From: Nostoc sp. CHAB 5844
GTDB lineage: Bacteria > Cyanobacteriota > Cyanobacteriia > Cyanobacteriales > Nostocaceae
Direction of reading: 5' to 3'
NCBI RefSeq assembly: GCF_020829595.1
Contig: NZ_JAIVFW010000033.1
Location: 1-64,000, forward strand
DNA: 64,000 nt
The notes under the pieces were generated by a model. It made no database searches. It was not told the DNA's origin and worked only from the letters and a program-made list of their open reading frames with translations. The translations under genes were made by a program, and so were the position numbers. This document shows positions 7,985 to 17,252 of the stretch, piece by piece. Position 1 is the first letter of the stretch. Each line of letters begins with the position of its first letter.

Positions 7985-8725
7985 TTACTTATTTCTTGCC
8001 CAATTTGTGGTTTTCCAAATGATGAAAAATAAAGCAGATGTAACTAAAGCTCCAAGATTCCATTTCACAGAATTTTTCAGTAAATTCAACCGCTGAGTAG
8101 ATTGATTAGCTTTAGCTTGAAGTTTGATTTTCTCTTTAGCTTGAGAAACCTCTGACAATACTTTTTGCTTTAATTCCTGAGGACTATTTGCCTCTAATGA
8201 ACGGCCTTGGCTTTTGAGAAAACTTTCTATTTGTTCTGGTTTTGCTTGGCTTAATCGCTGCTCAACCTGTTCAGCTTGAGATAATTGTTGCTGAGATAAA
8301 TTGCTAATTTGGTTATAACTTTGTTTACTAAGTCTAATAGTATTACTAACACCAACAGGAATAAGCAATATAAAGAGTATAGCTAACAATAAGCTTATCC
8401 AGGATAGCAATCTTAAAGTTAAAAGTTCCCACTTAGCTCGTGCATGTAGTTCACCATAAAACACTAACGCCAAACCTATTAAAGTAACAGGTATTCTTTC
8501 AACAATCGCACCAAAGGTTTGAAATTCCCAAACGGGATTCATAAAACTCGGTGGAACAAAGGTTTCAATTATATCGAATAATGCAAGCAACAGTAGCCCA
8601 TAACCAAGGACTCGCAAAATAGTCATTGAGCCTACTTGGCTGAAAGCAAATTCTTGCAACTCTTGAATTACTGGAATAATTTTATCGCTGTTTGATTTAG
8701 TCATATTTATAGCAAAATGTGACAA
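7985..8725 (-). CDS. HpsJ-like protein, cyanoexosortase-associated
   Basis: This membrane protein (246 residues) has hydrophobic segments at about 35-55 (ILRVLGYGLLLLALFDIIETF), 75-92, 105-128 and near the C-terminus (WNLGALVTSALFFIIW). Between the third and fourth lies a long helical region rich in Gln, Glu and Lys (NQISNLSQQQLSQAEQVEQRL), typical of the HpsJ family that accompanies cyanoexosortases and hormogonium polysaccharide genes in cyanobacteria. It is the last gene of the operon that starts with the exosortase at 9907. Its exact role is not known; a structural or accessory role in surface protein or polysaccharide processing is an inference from family and context. Confidence 0.75.
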   Translation of the reverse strand: MSHFAINMTKSNSDKIIPVIQELQEFAFSQVGSMTILRVLGYGLLLLALFDIIETFVPPSFMNPVWEFQTFGAIVERIPVTLIGLALVFYGELHARAKWELLTLRLLSWISLLLAILFILLIPVGVSNTIRLSKQSYNQISNLSQQQLSQAEQVEQRLSQAKPEQIESFLKSQGRSLEANSPQELKQKVLSEVSQAKEKIKLQAKANQSTQRLNLLKNSVKWNLGALVTSALFFIIWKTTNWARNK

Positions 8726-8835
8726 AGGTAAATTAAAGCTAAAGCAACAAAAAAAATTAAACTGAATTTGTATTTTTATTATTTATTGCTAGGTACTATT
8801 AAATAGTAAAATTGATGCAACTTAACCATTAATCA

Positions 8836-9036
8836 CTACATATTACCATTTCTTTGGTTGTATAAACTTTGCCAGAAATAGTTTTTTTGAAATTCCTCAA
8901 CGTAAGTTTCACTTGTGGATGATTCCAGTTTGGGCTTTTTCCCAATTTGTTTTTGTAAAATATTCACAAGAACTAGCATGACACAGCCGAAAGTTACAGC
9001 TAATAACACAATACGTAGTTTACTCCAAATCATCAT
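8836..9036 (-). CDS. Short single-pass membrane protein between exosortase and HpsJ-like genes
   Basis: The product has 66 residues: one membrane helix (LRIVLLAVTFGCVMLVLVNIL, residues 6-27) and a short polar tail ending NQRNGNM. The start overlaps the exosortase stop by 17 bp, so translation is probably coupled. This is the position where cyanobacteria encode the cyanoexosortase system-associated protein, and the N-terminus looks like that family, but family members known to me are about 200 residues. It may therefore be a natural short form or a truncated one. No downstream remnant was recognised in the 110 bp before the HpsJ-like gene. Confidence 0.6.
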   Translation of the reverse strand: MMIWSKLRIVLLAVTFGCVMLVLVNILQKQIGKKPKLESSTSETYVEEFQKNYFWQSLYNQRNGNM

Positions 9037-9907
9037 TGGCTTTCAAACCTTGCAATACTCTTTTTTTACCTTCTTCTTGATTGAGTAAGAACCAGTAGAA
9101 TAAACCGAAAATCATGACTGTAATCATTCCAAATATTAAAGAACCGTCTCCGGCATGCCAAAACTTAAATGCTTGTTGTTTATCGGCGATGACAGCTAAA
9201 ATCGCCACTCGTATTCCGTTAACGATAAAAGCGATAGTTACAGCTACAATCGGTACAAACAGTCTTTTTTTAGGTTCTGGAGGAAACATCAATAAACCAA
9301 TTACAGATAGTCCTAGAAGATGGCATATCCATTCTATACCTGAACAGTTTTGTGCAACTTTGATACCGCCTGTTGGTAAATTGATATAGACATCTTGAAG
9401 ATATACTTCAAATCCAGTATACCAAAGTATTAAAGTAGAAAATTTAGCAGTTAAAACAGATAATGGTGTAATATCTAGTAAAGCAAAAATCAATACTTTA
9501 GGTACGCCAGCAAAAAAAATAATAACTAGTTCTTGCCAATATTGCTTTAATCTATTTAATCCAGAAGCAAGTAAACCCAATCCAAGAGCAACAACAAACG
9601 GTGATAGATGAGTGTATACTGCCAATAGTTTACCTTGAGGAAGGTAAATACTATACCAAAGTACAATAGCTATTAAAACTGTACCTAAAACACTAGAAAT
9701 AACATCGCTTTCTAATTTTAGTTTATGTTTTTTATCTCCTAATAATGAGGCTACAGCAAATAAAGATAATACAGTCATTCCTAGGTGAGAATCATCCTCA
9801 GCTTTCCAAATTATGGTTAAAAGTATTGCAACTAAGCCTCCACCTATTCCTAATAACCACAATTGGGGATTTTTTAGTGGTTGATTTAAAACGTGAGTTG
9901 CTTTCAT
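9020..9907 (-). CDS. Cyanoexosortase (transpeptidase of PEP-CTERM-type proteins)
   Basis: The protein has 295 residues with about eight hydrophobic segments. The exosortase catalytic set is visible: Cys188 in AQNCSGIEW, Arg233 in NGIRVAILA and His251 in FKFWHAGDGSLIFGM. Exosortases cleave C-terminal sorting tails of PEP-CTERM-type proteins and hand them to the cell surface, usually alongside exopolysaccharide export. With an HpsJ-like gene in the same operon, subtype A is the most likely, but I cannot separate subtypes by eye. No PEP-CTERM substrate is encoded in this window. It is the first gene of a three-gene minus-strand operon. Confidence 0.88.
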   Translation of the reverse strand: MKATHVLNQPLKNPQLWLLGIGGGLVAILLTIIWKAEDDSHLGMTVLSLFAVASLLGDKKHKLKLESDVISSVLGTVLIAIVLWYSIYLPQGKLLAVYTHLSPFVVALGLGLLASGLNRLKQYWQELVIIFFAGVPKVLIFALLDITPLSVLTAKFSTLILWYTGFEVYLQDVYINLPTGGIKVAQNCSGIEWICHLLGLSVIGLLMFPPEPKKRLFVPIVAVTIAFIVNGIRVAILAVIADKQQAFKFWHAGDGSLIFGMITVMIFGLFYWFLLNQEEGKKRVLQGLKANDDLE

Positions 9908-10654
9908 GTGCTTACCGATTAAACAGCTAAAACCAAGTTAACTTTAGATAAAAATTTTTCTAACCTTTCACAAGCGTAGACGCGTTCTAGGAAGTAGTTT
10001 TCGCAAAGTAGTGGCTTTTCGTCAGATATCTTTGGCTCATGCTGACTATATCCAGAGGTTATAAGTGGTAAAGTTTTTAACTTTATGCTATCAACTTATG
10101 ACTAATAAAAATTTTTAAGTAATCTTTCTCAATGTGCTTAGTAATTAAGATTACTTGTTAAGTAAATATAATCAACCATTTTAATGAATTTTTATTAAAT
10201 CTTTAATTTTATTAATTTGTAAAAATTTTATTGTATTCAGCTATAAATGCCGTAATATCAAGCGTTTATAGTAATAATTAGTTTAATTATTCTATAAATT
10301 TTATGTAAATTTATTTTTAATAACCAGTAATATTAGTAGTATTTTATACTTTATTAATTACAAACCTTAAGTTTGTAAAAATTTTACAGGTATTTTATCC
10401 TAATTTCTCATGGGCATTCGACTTTTAGAAGATTTGTTCTCTTGAGATTTAGTTTATTGATAGTTTTTCTGAGATAATTAACATATTTAAGTAAATATTG
10501 CAACTATCATATTGAGTATTTTAAGATCTTCTAGTATTTGTTTTTATGTGTGATATTTACAAAGTATTAATTACGGTTTAGAGGAAATTGCGATAATCAA
10601 TTTCTGATTAGAATTTAAGTGATCAATTTTAGAATTAACAGCATTATTAAAAAT
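9908..10654. other. AT-rich intergenic region, 747 bp
   Basis: This lies between the divergent exosortase operon and the membrane protein at 10655, and so should hold both promoters. The region from about 10080 to 10620 is strongly AT-rich with many T runs. There is a small inverted repeat ACAAACcttaAGTTTGT near 10361. No gene, RNA or convincing promoter was identified. Confidence 0.5.
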
Positions 10655-11083
10655 ATGAACGCGGAATTTTTAAATAGGATTCCCGTAATGCCTCTTGTGC
10701 TATTGTGGCTGGCTTATGGCTTATTGGGATGGTATTTGGCTGTGCATCACATTATTTGGTTAGTAGGGGCGTTTATTGCTGCTGTGGCTATTGCTGTTGT
10801 CCGCAGGAGTAATTCTTGGCTGGAGGAGTTAACGGCATTTGGTTCTAAAATTTTAATTGTTATTTTATCTTTAGGTGCATCAATTGCTTTGGTCGCAACT
10901 TGGTCGCTATTGTTTAGTCTGTTTCTGATACCAATAGCAACTACATTTTTAGCTGATTTAGAAATGCGTTTTTCAGGCTTTAACAAACAAGATTCATTTC
11001 GGGTGTTAACATTCCTGGCAGGAGCGGGTTTATTTGTTGGTGAAGTTGTAGACTTGCTATTTTTCCCTAGTAGTAGATTTTAA
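10655..11083 (+). CDS. Small hydrophobic membrane protein
   Basis: The ATG at 10655 gives MNAEFLNRIPVMPLVLLWLAYG, a better start than the GTG at 10619. The 142-residue product has about four membrane segments (PLVLLWLAYGLLGWYLAV, IIWLVGAFIAAVAIAVV, ILIVILSLGASIALVATWSLLFSLFLIPIATTFLA, VLTFLAGAGLFVGEVVDLLFF). It resembles conserved cyanobacterial membrane proteins without assigned function. It stands alone, convergent with kptA 47 bp further on. No catalytic or binding motif is visible. Confidence 0.7.
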   Translation: MNAEFLNRIPVMPLVLLWLAYGLLGWYLAVHHIIWLVGAFIAAVAIAVVRRSNSWLEELTAFGSKILIVILSLGASIALVATWSLLFSLFLIPIATTFLADLEMRFSGFNKQDSFRVLTFLAGAGLFVGEVVDLLFFPSSRF

Positions 11084-11130
11084 TTTTCATTTCAATGCGT
11101 TTGGCGATCGCAACCCAGCTATTTTTACGT

Positions 11131-11676
11131 TTATATCTGGCGCAGATATTCAGGCGGTACGGCATCTACTAACCAAACACCATTTTCAGAACAATAGAAT
11201 ATATAACCCGCCTGATACATAGCACCTGCATCTACAGCAAAAACAACAGGTTTGCCATGTCGTGCGCCGACAGTTTTGGCGGTAGTATTATCCTGTGATA
11301 AATGAACATGATGCCGAGACATTCTGCACAGTCCAGTTTGCAGGATGGACTCGACGGCTTTGTGTCCTGTACCGTGATACAGCACATCGGGAGGGACAGC
11401 AGGTAGTAATTGTAAATCAATTTCTATGCTGTGGCCTTGGTTAGCGCGAATTAGAATACCTGTAGAGTCGAAACTAAAGCGTTGTTTATCGTTGGTGGCG
11501 ACTACTGCTGCTAGTTCTTGGCGAGTAATCGGAAACTTATTTTTAGCACAAGCAGCTAAAAGTTCATCAACTGCAACCCAACCACCAGGTGCAAGTGTAA
11601 TTCCCAAAGATTCTGGTTGGTGGCGGAGATATTTGCTCAAGAATTTACTTATTTTGACTAGACGCGAAGTATTCAT
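11131..11676 (-). CDS. kptA: RNA 2'-phosphotransferase, Tpt1/KptA family
   Basis: This 181-residue protein belongs to the Tpt1/KptA family, which moves an internal 2'-phosphate from RNA to NAD. Family signatures are LSKYLRHQPESLGI at the N-terminus, the winged-helix segment GWVAVDELL, and the ADP-ribosyltransferase-like half with LYHGTGHKAVESILQTGL, RHHVHLSQD and VFAVDAGAMYQAGYIFY. The basic and His residues of the catalytic set (Arg/His in YLRH, HG in YHGT, HVHLS) are present. The start overlaps the stop of the permease gene by 4 bp, so the two are co-translated. The physiological substrate in bacteria is unclear. Confidence 0.93.
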   Translation of the reverse strand: MNTSRLVKISKFLSKYLRHQPESLGITLAPGGWVAVDELLAACAKNKFPITRQELAAVVATNDKQRFSFDSTGILIRANQGHSIEIDLQLLPAVPPDVLYHGTGHKAVESILQTGLCRMSRHHVHLSQDNTTAKTVGARHGKPVVFAVDAGAMYQAGYIFYCSENGVWLVDAVPPEYLRQI

Positions 11677-12962
11677 ACAGAAAGAATTTGTTTCAAGATA
11701 ATGCCTGATGCAATTCCAATCATCACAATCAATGTCAGCTTACCGCCAGGGACAAGTTGATTTGAGTGTTGCAGCTGTTGACGTTGTTTCCATGTCGCTA
11801 ATGCCGGAATGATGCCACCTAAAATAGAGATGCTATACGTACCTGCAAAATCCAAAGCAGTAAAGAAAATGCTGGGGTTGATTGCGCCTAAGCCTATTGG
11901 CGGTAGTAAAACTAGTGAGTATAAGGGTAAGCGACTGGCGGGTTCAGTTTGTGTATTTGCAGAAATATCTTTGAAAAAATCTAGCAACCCGTAAACAAAT
12001 CCGATAAAGGATGTGGCGATCGCAAACTCTGAGAAAATAGACACTAATACGCCTAACCATTCTCCACCGCCGCCTGTACGCAGAACTTGCAGTGGATCGA
12101 AAACAGTACCCTCACCATTGATCATATCTGGACTGACACTGCCCAAAATCACGGCATTCCAAGCTAAAAACATCATCAAAGGAATTGCTGAACCAATGAT
12201 AATCGACTGTTTAACTTTGCGGCTATCTCCTTCTAACTGCGTCACTACGACTGGCACAATGTTATGGTAAAACAGTGCTACTAACATTACTGGTATCGCA
12301 GTTCCTAACGCACTCCAGTTTTGAAACAAGAAATGTACACCTTTAACTTGGGTGACTCCTAGCAGCAAGAGTCCGAGGAAAGACGCAAGCACAATTCCCA
12401 CCAACAAGTTATTCAATTTTTCAATAAATTTTTCTCGCGCTAAATACATAATGCTGCCAAACAGCAGTGTAAAAACTGTAGTTCCCACCCATCCGGGTAA
12501 CGAGTTCTGCATACCCCACAGATGGGAGGCGGATAGTAAAATTTCCCCGCCTTGAGTAACATACGCTACTAACAAAGTATAGTGCAGAAATAGATAGGCA
12601 GCACCAGCAATCCGCGCTCCGACCAATCCTAGCGTGTTTTCGATCATTGCTAATAAACCAACACTCGGACGACCTGCTAAACGCATGGTGTTAATGCTAA
12701 CTTCGGCAATTAATAACCCCGAAACTAAAGCATACAGCCAAACAGCAATCAACAAGACTGTAGATGGGATTACCCCAGAAGGCAATGTCACCGCAGGTAA
12801 TGCCAAAATTCCCGCGCCAACAGTTGTACCTGCAACTAAGGCGGTGCTTCCCAGTAAACTACCTGGTTGATGAGTCAGCTTGTTACCATCAACTTGCAGA
12901 TGGGAAAACAATCGTGTGACTTCTTGTTGATGTGCCTGGAAAGTTGTCTTAATTGTGGTCAT
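11673..12962 (-). CDS. Aromatic amino-acid permease family transporter (Tyr/Trp type)
   Basis: The protein has 429 residues and about 11 membrane helices. The N-terminal helix carries LLGSTALVAGTTVGAGILALPAVT, a glycine-rich signature of the hydroxy/aromatic amino-acid permease branch of the amino acid-polyamine-cation superfamily. FYHNIVPVVVTQLEGD in the middle is also typical of that branch. It is expected to import an amino acid such as tyrosine or tryptophan across the cytoplasmic membrane; the substrate is an inference. The gene is first in a two-gene unit with kptA. I see no functional reason for the pairing. Confidence 0.88.
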   Translation of the reverse strand: MTTIKTTFQAHQQEVTRLFSHLQVDGNKLTHQPGSLLGSTALVAGTTVGAGILALPAVTLPSGVIPSTVLLIAVWLYALVSGLLIAEVSINTMRLAGRPSVGLLAMIENTLGLVGARIAGAAYLFLHYTLLVAYVTQGGEILLSASHLWGMQNSLPGWVGTTVFTLLFGSIMYLAREKFIEKLNNLLVGIVLASFLGLLLLGVTQVKGVHFLFQNWSALGTAIPVMLVALFYHNIVPVVVTQLEGDSRKVKQSIIIGSAIPLMMFLAWNAVILGSVSPDMINGEGTVFDPLQVLRTGGGGEWLGVLVSIFSEFAIATSFIGFVYGLLDFFKDISANTQTEPASRLPLYSLVLLPPIGLGAINPSIFFTALDFAGTYSISILGGIIPALATWKQRQQLQHSNQLVPGGKLTLIVMIGIASGIILKQILSV

Positions 12963-13345
12963 AGCTGGCGAAGATTGTTAAGTTATGTAACCACTTATCT
13001 TAGCAAAAACTCCTGTTAAATCAGTGTTTGGTTGAAAAAACTGTGATCAATAACACCTATAATCAGAAACTTGTCGAAAAAGAATTCAGGAGTCAGGAGC
13101 CAGAATTGGGTATGAATCTGTGCGAAGCCGTGGATGAATAAGCGGGTTTAGAACCCTCATAAAATTTTTAATTTGGTGGTCATCGTACTTTGGGTTTTGT
13201 ATAAGTTAACGCGATGTGCAACTTCGTATGAAACCCCTCTCCAAACCTCTCCCCTAAAAGGAGAGAGGCTTTGATTCTTGCTCCCCTTCCCTTGTAGGGA
13301 AGGGGTTGGGGGTTAGGTTTGAGAGAAAGTTGCACGCGGCGTAAG
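12963..13345. other. Intergenic region with a MITE-like repeat
   Basis: The first 250 bp hold no gene; the permease promoter should be near 12963-13060. The right part is occupied by the repeat at 13216-13335. Confidence 0.5.
13216..13335. repeat. MITE-like element with GTGCAACTT ends
   Basis: GTGCAACTT at 13216-13224 is the inverse of AAGTTGCAC at 13327-13335. The interior holds two hairpins (CCTCTCCccta...ggagagg and CCCCTTCCCttgtaGGGAAGGGG). The interior resembles that of the element at 36560-36705, although the ends differ. Confidence 0.6.
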
Positions 13346-14308
13346 TCAGATTAATTTAACAACTTTTGCTAAATCTACGTTACCACCGCTGATAATTACA
13401 CCTATCCTCGCCCTTGGTGCTGTTACCACACCACTGAGTAAGGCTGCTGCGGCTAATGCACCGGTGGGTTCAACTACAATTTTTAAGCGTTCCCATAAAA
13501 AGAACATAGTGTTAATAATTGCTGCTTCTGATACTGTAACCATATCATCGACGTAATTCAGCACTAAGGGGAAGGTTAATTTACCCAGGCTGGGAGTTCT
13601 TACGCCATCGGCAATTGTCGCAGGATTGGTGATAGTTTGCAGAGTTTTGCTGTGAAAGGAACGAGTTGCGTCATCAGCAAGTTCTGGTTCGACACCAATA
13701 ACTTGACAATGAGGTAAAAGTGCTTTGGTAGCGATCGCACAACCAGATATGAGTCCGCCACCGCCACAACAAACTAATAACAAGTCCAATTGACCAACTT
13801 CTTGGATGAGTTCTAAGGCTGTGGTTCCCTGTCCCGCGATGACGTGGGGATGGTCGTAAGGCGGAATTAAAGTAAGATGGCGATCGCTTGCTAAGGTTTT
13901 GGCTAATTCTTCTCGGTCAGTTTCTTGACGATTGTACAAAATCACCTCTGCACCATAACTCCGAGTAGCTGTTTGTTTAACTGCCGGAGCATCATCAGGC
14001 ATGACAATGGTGGTGGGAATATGCAGTAACTGTCCAGCGAGAGCGATCGCTTGAGCATGATTTCCAGAGGAAAATGTAATTACGCCTTGTTGCTTTTGAA
14101 CTTCTGATAACTGTACTAAGGCATTGTACGCACCACGAAACTTAAATGCGCCTGTGCGTTGAAAATTTTCGCATTTAAAAAATACTTGGCTATGGGTGCG
14201 ATCGTTAACAGTTCTGGAAGTTAGCACGGGTGTGCGGTGAGCAATCCCCGCAAGACGCGCTTGTGCTGCTTTTACATCGTTTATAGTAACGGAGTGATGC
14301 TGTGACAT
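13346..14308 (-). CDS. PLP-dependent threonine/serine dehydratase family (fold type II)
   Basis: The protein has 320 residues. The PLP-binding Lys is in GAFKFRGAYNAL, the substrate loop is SSGNHAQAIALAG, and the phosphate-binding glycine loop is CCGGGGLISG. The protein lacks the C-terminal ACT-like regulatory domain of biosynthetic IlvA, and its length fits serine racemase, threo-3-hydroxyaspartate dehydratase or catabolic threonine dehydratase. The exact substrate cannot be assigned by eye. The start at 14308 (MSQHHSVTINDVKAAQ) has AAAGGATAA just upstream; an earlier start at 14350 would overlap the GNAT gene. It follows the GNAT gene by 17 bp in the same unit. Confidence 0.9.
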   Translation of the reverse strand: MSQHHSVTINDVKAAQARLAGIAHRTPVLTSRTVNDRTHSQVFFKCENFQRTGAFKFRGAYNALVQLSEVQKQQGVITFSSGNHAQAIALAGQLLHIPTTIVMPDDAPAVKQTATRSYGAEVILYNRQETDREELAKTLASDRHLTLIPPYDHPHVIAGQGTTALELIQEVGQLDLLLVCCGGGGLISGCAIATKALLPHCQVIGVEPELADDATRSFHSKTLQTITNPATIADGVRTPSLGKLTFPLVLNYVDDMVTVSEAAIINTMFFLWERLKIVVEPTGALAAAALLSGVVTAPRARIGVIISGGNVDLAKVVKLI

Positions 14309-14325
14309 TGTTATCCTTTTTATTC

Positions 14326-15162
14326 TCAAACAAAAGAGTAATGATGCCAATCACCCACTGATTGATAGCCAATCTCTTGATATATATGGTTAGAAGTGGC
14401 ATTGGCTAAATCTGTGAATAAAAAGCAGAATTGGTTGCCTTGGTTGAGAGAAGTTTGACTTAACGCTGCCACGCAAGCACTGGCGTAGCCACGGCGACGA
14501 TATTCTGGTGGGGTGTACACCATACCTATACGCGCACCATTGGGTGTTTTTCCACTACGACAAGCAATCGAAACAGGCACTTCATCCTGCCAAAGGTAAA
14601 CAATTTTTTGTTTTAATACCCATTCAACCCAGCGTTTTGAGTCGGTTTCAATATTACCTAAAGCTTCTAAACTAAAAGCTTCATGCCAATTCACCAGTAG
14701 TTCTCGGTCATCTTCTGTGGCTAGGTGCAAAGAACCTGTAACTGGGGAGATTTTATTTACCTTTTGTAATTGAAAAGTTCGCAATGCCATTGCTAACTGG
14801 AAAGATTGACCTGTCAGAGAATGCCATGCCAAAGCAAAGGCTTTTGCCTCATCTGTGGGAGCATTGACTCCCGGAAGTGATGGGTAAAAAGTAGATAAAT
14901 CTTTTGCTAGTACTTCTATCGCCTGGAAATCTTGAATTTTTGACAGCAACAAAGGTCTAGGAGGCGTTCTCAGCGCTACTGCCACAATCTCTCCGTCTAC
15001 CTCTACAGTTGCTAAGTAAGGCATTGCATCAAAGCGTTCTGGGTGACTAATTAAGGTGTGGCAAATTCCCAACAACAGATTATGCAATGCTTCTTGCCGT
15101 AACAAATATTCTGCAACTTTTGCATAAAATTCGCTGGCATCCTGAAATTTATAGACTTTCAC
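14326..15162 (-). CDS. GNAT-family N-acetyltransferase
   Basis: The protein has 278 residues. The C-terminal half carries the acetyl-CoA loop in IGMVYTPPEYRRRGYASACVAALS (the R-x-x-G-x-A pattern) and a final strand NHIYQEIGYQSVGDWHHYSF. The N-terminal half (LLRQEALHNLLLGICHTL, PYLATVEVDGEIVAVALRTPP) is the extra domain found in the GNAT group often annotated as predicted acetyltransferase. The substrate is unknown. It is first in a two-gene unit with the dehydratase-like enzyme, which might suggest an amino-acid-like substrate; that is speculation. Confidence 0.87.
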   Translation of the reverse strand: MKVYKFQDASEFYAKVAEYLLRQEALHNLLLGICHTLISHPERFDAMPYLATVEVDGEIVAVALRTPPRPLLLSKIQDFQAIEVLAKDLSTFYPSLPGVNAPTDEAKAFALAWHSLTGQSFQLAMALRTFQLQKVNKISPVTGSLHLATEDDRELLVNWHEAFSLEALGNIETDSKRWVEWVLKQKIVYLWQDEVPVSIACRSGKTPNGARIGMVYTPPEYRRRGYASACVAALSQTSLNQGNQFCFLFTDLANATSNHIYQEIGYQSVGDWHHYSFV

Positions 15163-15332
15163 GCCGAGTTTCTATAAGTGGTGGGTTCTTACTTACCCTA
15201 CCATCACTTCATCTATCAACAGAAGTAAATATAAATGCTTCTAAAGGCACAAGAAAAATTCTTTATTTCGGTAAATAAATGTAAATGAGCTAAAGCCTAT
15301 GATGAAATTAATTTAATATTATTTTAATTATT

Positions 15333-15671
15333 ATGCAAGCATTTTCTACAGATAATCAACCCCAAAAAATACCTAAAAAAACTCGTACTAATGTCATGAT
15401 TGCCGTTGTTGAATCGATTCAACAATGCAAGCTGGCGGCAATAGCAGCGGAATTTCCGGCTGAGTGTGGATTAGAAATGCTCAAAGGTTGTTTGGAAGAC
15501 GAAGCGCAAGGTTGGTCAGACCAACAATTTCAAACTTGGTTTGAAGGTATGGAAATAAAATATGGAGAGCGTAGCCCTCTTGGTATTTCCATGATTGGTT
15601 TGTATAGAAGTGTGATGCGGATTATCAATGCTTGCGATCGCCAATTGAAAATAGAGCAAACTTTTCCATAG
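15333..15671 (+). CDS. Conserved cyanobacterial protein, unknown function (112 residues)
   Basis: The product is soluble: a Pro/Lys-rich start (QPQKIPKKTRTNVMIAVVES), a helical part with two Cys (QCKLAAIAAEFPAECGLEML), a QGWSDQQFQTWFEGMEIKYG motif, and a helical C-terminus. I do not recognise a named domain. It is convergent with the AAA ATPase gene, leaving only 2 bp between the two stop codons. Confidence 0.65.
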   Translation: MQAFSTDNQPQKIPKKTRTNVMIAVVESIQQCKLAAIAAEFPAECGLEMLKGCLEDEAQGWSDQQFQTWFEGMEIKYGERSPLGISMIGLYRSVMRIINACDRQLKIEQTFP

Positions 15672-15673
15672 AT

Positions 15674-16873
15674 TTAAACAAATCGCTGGGTAAATTCAGC
15701 GATTAAATCTACCCTTCCTTTACGTAACATGGCTGGGTCTAATCTTTCTGTGGTGTTGCAAGTCATCAACACTACTAACCGTTGCTTCATCTGAATCCCA
15801 GATTCATCAATAACGCTTTGGTATAAAGTTCCATCCAACAAACTCAAAATATGTTCTGTTTTATTGTTGGATTGCGCTATTTCGGAAGCTCGATTTTGAG
15901 CTAAATTATCAGCTTCGTTAATAATAATACAAATTCGCTCTAAGTAAGTTGGCGGCACAAAGTTAGCGATCGCATCATGATCCAAAATAAATATCACATA
16001 CCCTAAAGGCATGAGAATTTCTTTGGCTACTGCTTGTGTCCAGGCAGTTTTACCTGTACCTGGTTCACCGTGTACCACCACCGCTAACTGGTTTTGATTC
16101 AGAACCGCTTGCTGTAATGCGTCAGTGAAACTTTGAATATCTGCGGGAAATGTCCGAATGGGGAATTGACTGTGAACCTTACCAACACGACTTTGATATC
16201 CACTTAACATCACAGCTAAATCGTAGGTAGCTTTGTTGACTAATGGTGCTAAATCTTTAGCCATTAAAGTATACTGTCGCCGTCCGCGATCATATGGTTC
16301 AATTTGCAGCCAAATATCATATGTTGACCAATAAGCATTAACAGTATTGACCACATCTAAGCGTTCCCAACTGACAAACTTCTCCACAGGAAAATAAAAA
16401 TCCCTTTCGGAGTAATACTGAGTAATTATATTCGGTCGTCCTAAAATTTGTAAGACTCGTAAAACAGTAATTTCTTGGAGGCGATTCAAAACATAATCGA
16501 TAGGTATACTGTTACGACTGACAAATTGTAATATTGGAGTTTCTGTACTCAAAACATCTTTGTAACGATGGTCTGGTGATTGTGGATCGGGTGTAATATA
16601 ATTCCAGAATTTTTCTAATTCATAGCGGGTATTCTCAGAAGCTACACCTAATAAGTTTGCCCACCAAGTAAAATTATTTCTCCCCAAAACCTCACTGAAT
16701 GTACTGGCTAAATTAAAGGTTTTTTGGGCGAATTCTTTGGTATCATTCTGTGCAAGTTGCCGTAAAAATTCCCAATCTAGATCTCGTTGTAATGGTCGCC
16801 AACCACTAGTCAGTAAGTTTTGCTGTTTATTATTAGATGTGCTTTCGTTACTTCTAAAATAATCAAATTCCAT
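15674..16873 (-). CDS. AAA-type ATPase
   Basis: From the preferred start at 16873 (MEFDYFRSNEST) the product has 399 residues. The first 220 are a non-ATPase region (ENTRYELEKFWNYITPDP, VLRVLQILGRPNII). The C-terminal AAA module shows Walker A VVVHGEPGTGKTAWTQAV, a Walker B-like stretch ICIIINEADNLAQN (with Asn before Glu rather than the usual Asp), sensor 1 VVLMTCNTTERLDPAML and the arginine finger region RKGRVDLIAEF. This last part resembles the BCS1/FtsH-like clade. The target is unknown. No membrane segment is present. An alternative start at 16906 adds 11 residues. Confidence 0.85.
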   Translation of the reverse strand: MEFDYFRSNESTSNNKQQNLLTSGWRPLQRDLDWEFLRQLAQNDTKEFAQKTFNLASTFSEVLGRNNFTWWANLLGVASENTRYELEKFWNYITPDPQSPDHRYKDVLSTETPILQFVSRNSIPIDYVLNRLQEITVLRVLQILGRPNIITQYYSERDFYFPVEKFVSWERLDVVNTVNAYWSTYDIWLQIEPYDRGRRQYTLMAKDLAPLVNKATYDLAVMLSGYQSRVGKVHSQFPIRTFPADIQSFTDALQQAVLNQNQLAVVVHGEPGTGKTAWTQAVAKEILMPLGYVIFILDHDAIANFVPPTYLERICIIINEADNLAQNRASEIAQSNNKTEHILSLLDGTLYQSVIDESGIQMKQRLVVLMTCNTTERLDPAMLRKGRVDLIAEFTQRFV

Positions 16874-17252
16874 ATTTTTACTTAGCTGGTAAAAATGTTT
16901 GCTCAACTATAGCAATCCTATTTAATTTCTCAACTACTCGTGGAGAGAGGAATAGATTTGTTGACAACTTATTAAGGACTGTTATATACATCAATGTAAA
17001 TAAAAATTACTTTACTTAATTTTTATTATTAAAGTGTTACACGAATTAAGTTTGTCCAAAATTTAATAAGATTATAACTACATACTACAAGTATAGTTTG
17101 ATTTTGCAGTGGAAACAGGCAGTCAGTAAATTATTATGTAATACATTGTATTATATAAAGTTTGGTAACGCAAGTCAGTTGTCAATTTCATACCAATTTC
17201 ATTTTGAGATGAAAAACTAGGATGAGGTACACAAAACAGATTGATGATAGCG
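16874..17252. other. Intergenic region before the metal-efflux remnant
   Basis: These 379 bp are AT-rich and noncoding. They should hold the promoter of the AAA ATPase and the original promoter of the efflux remnant. No confident operator or RNA feature was seen. Confidence 0.4.
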
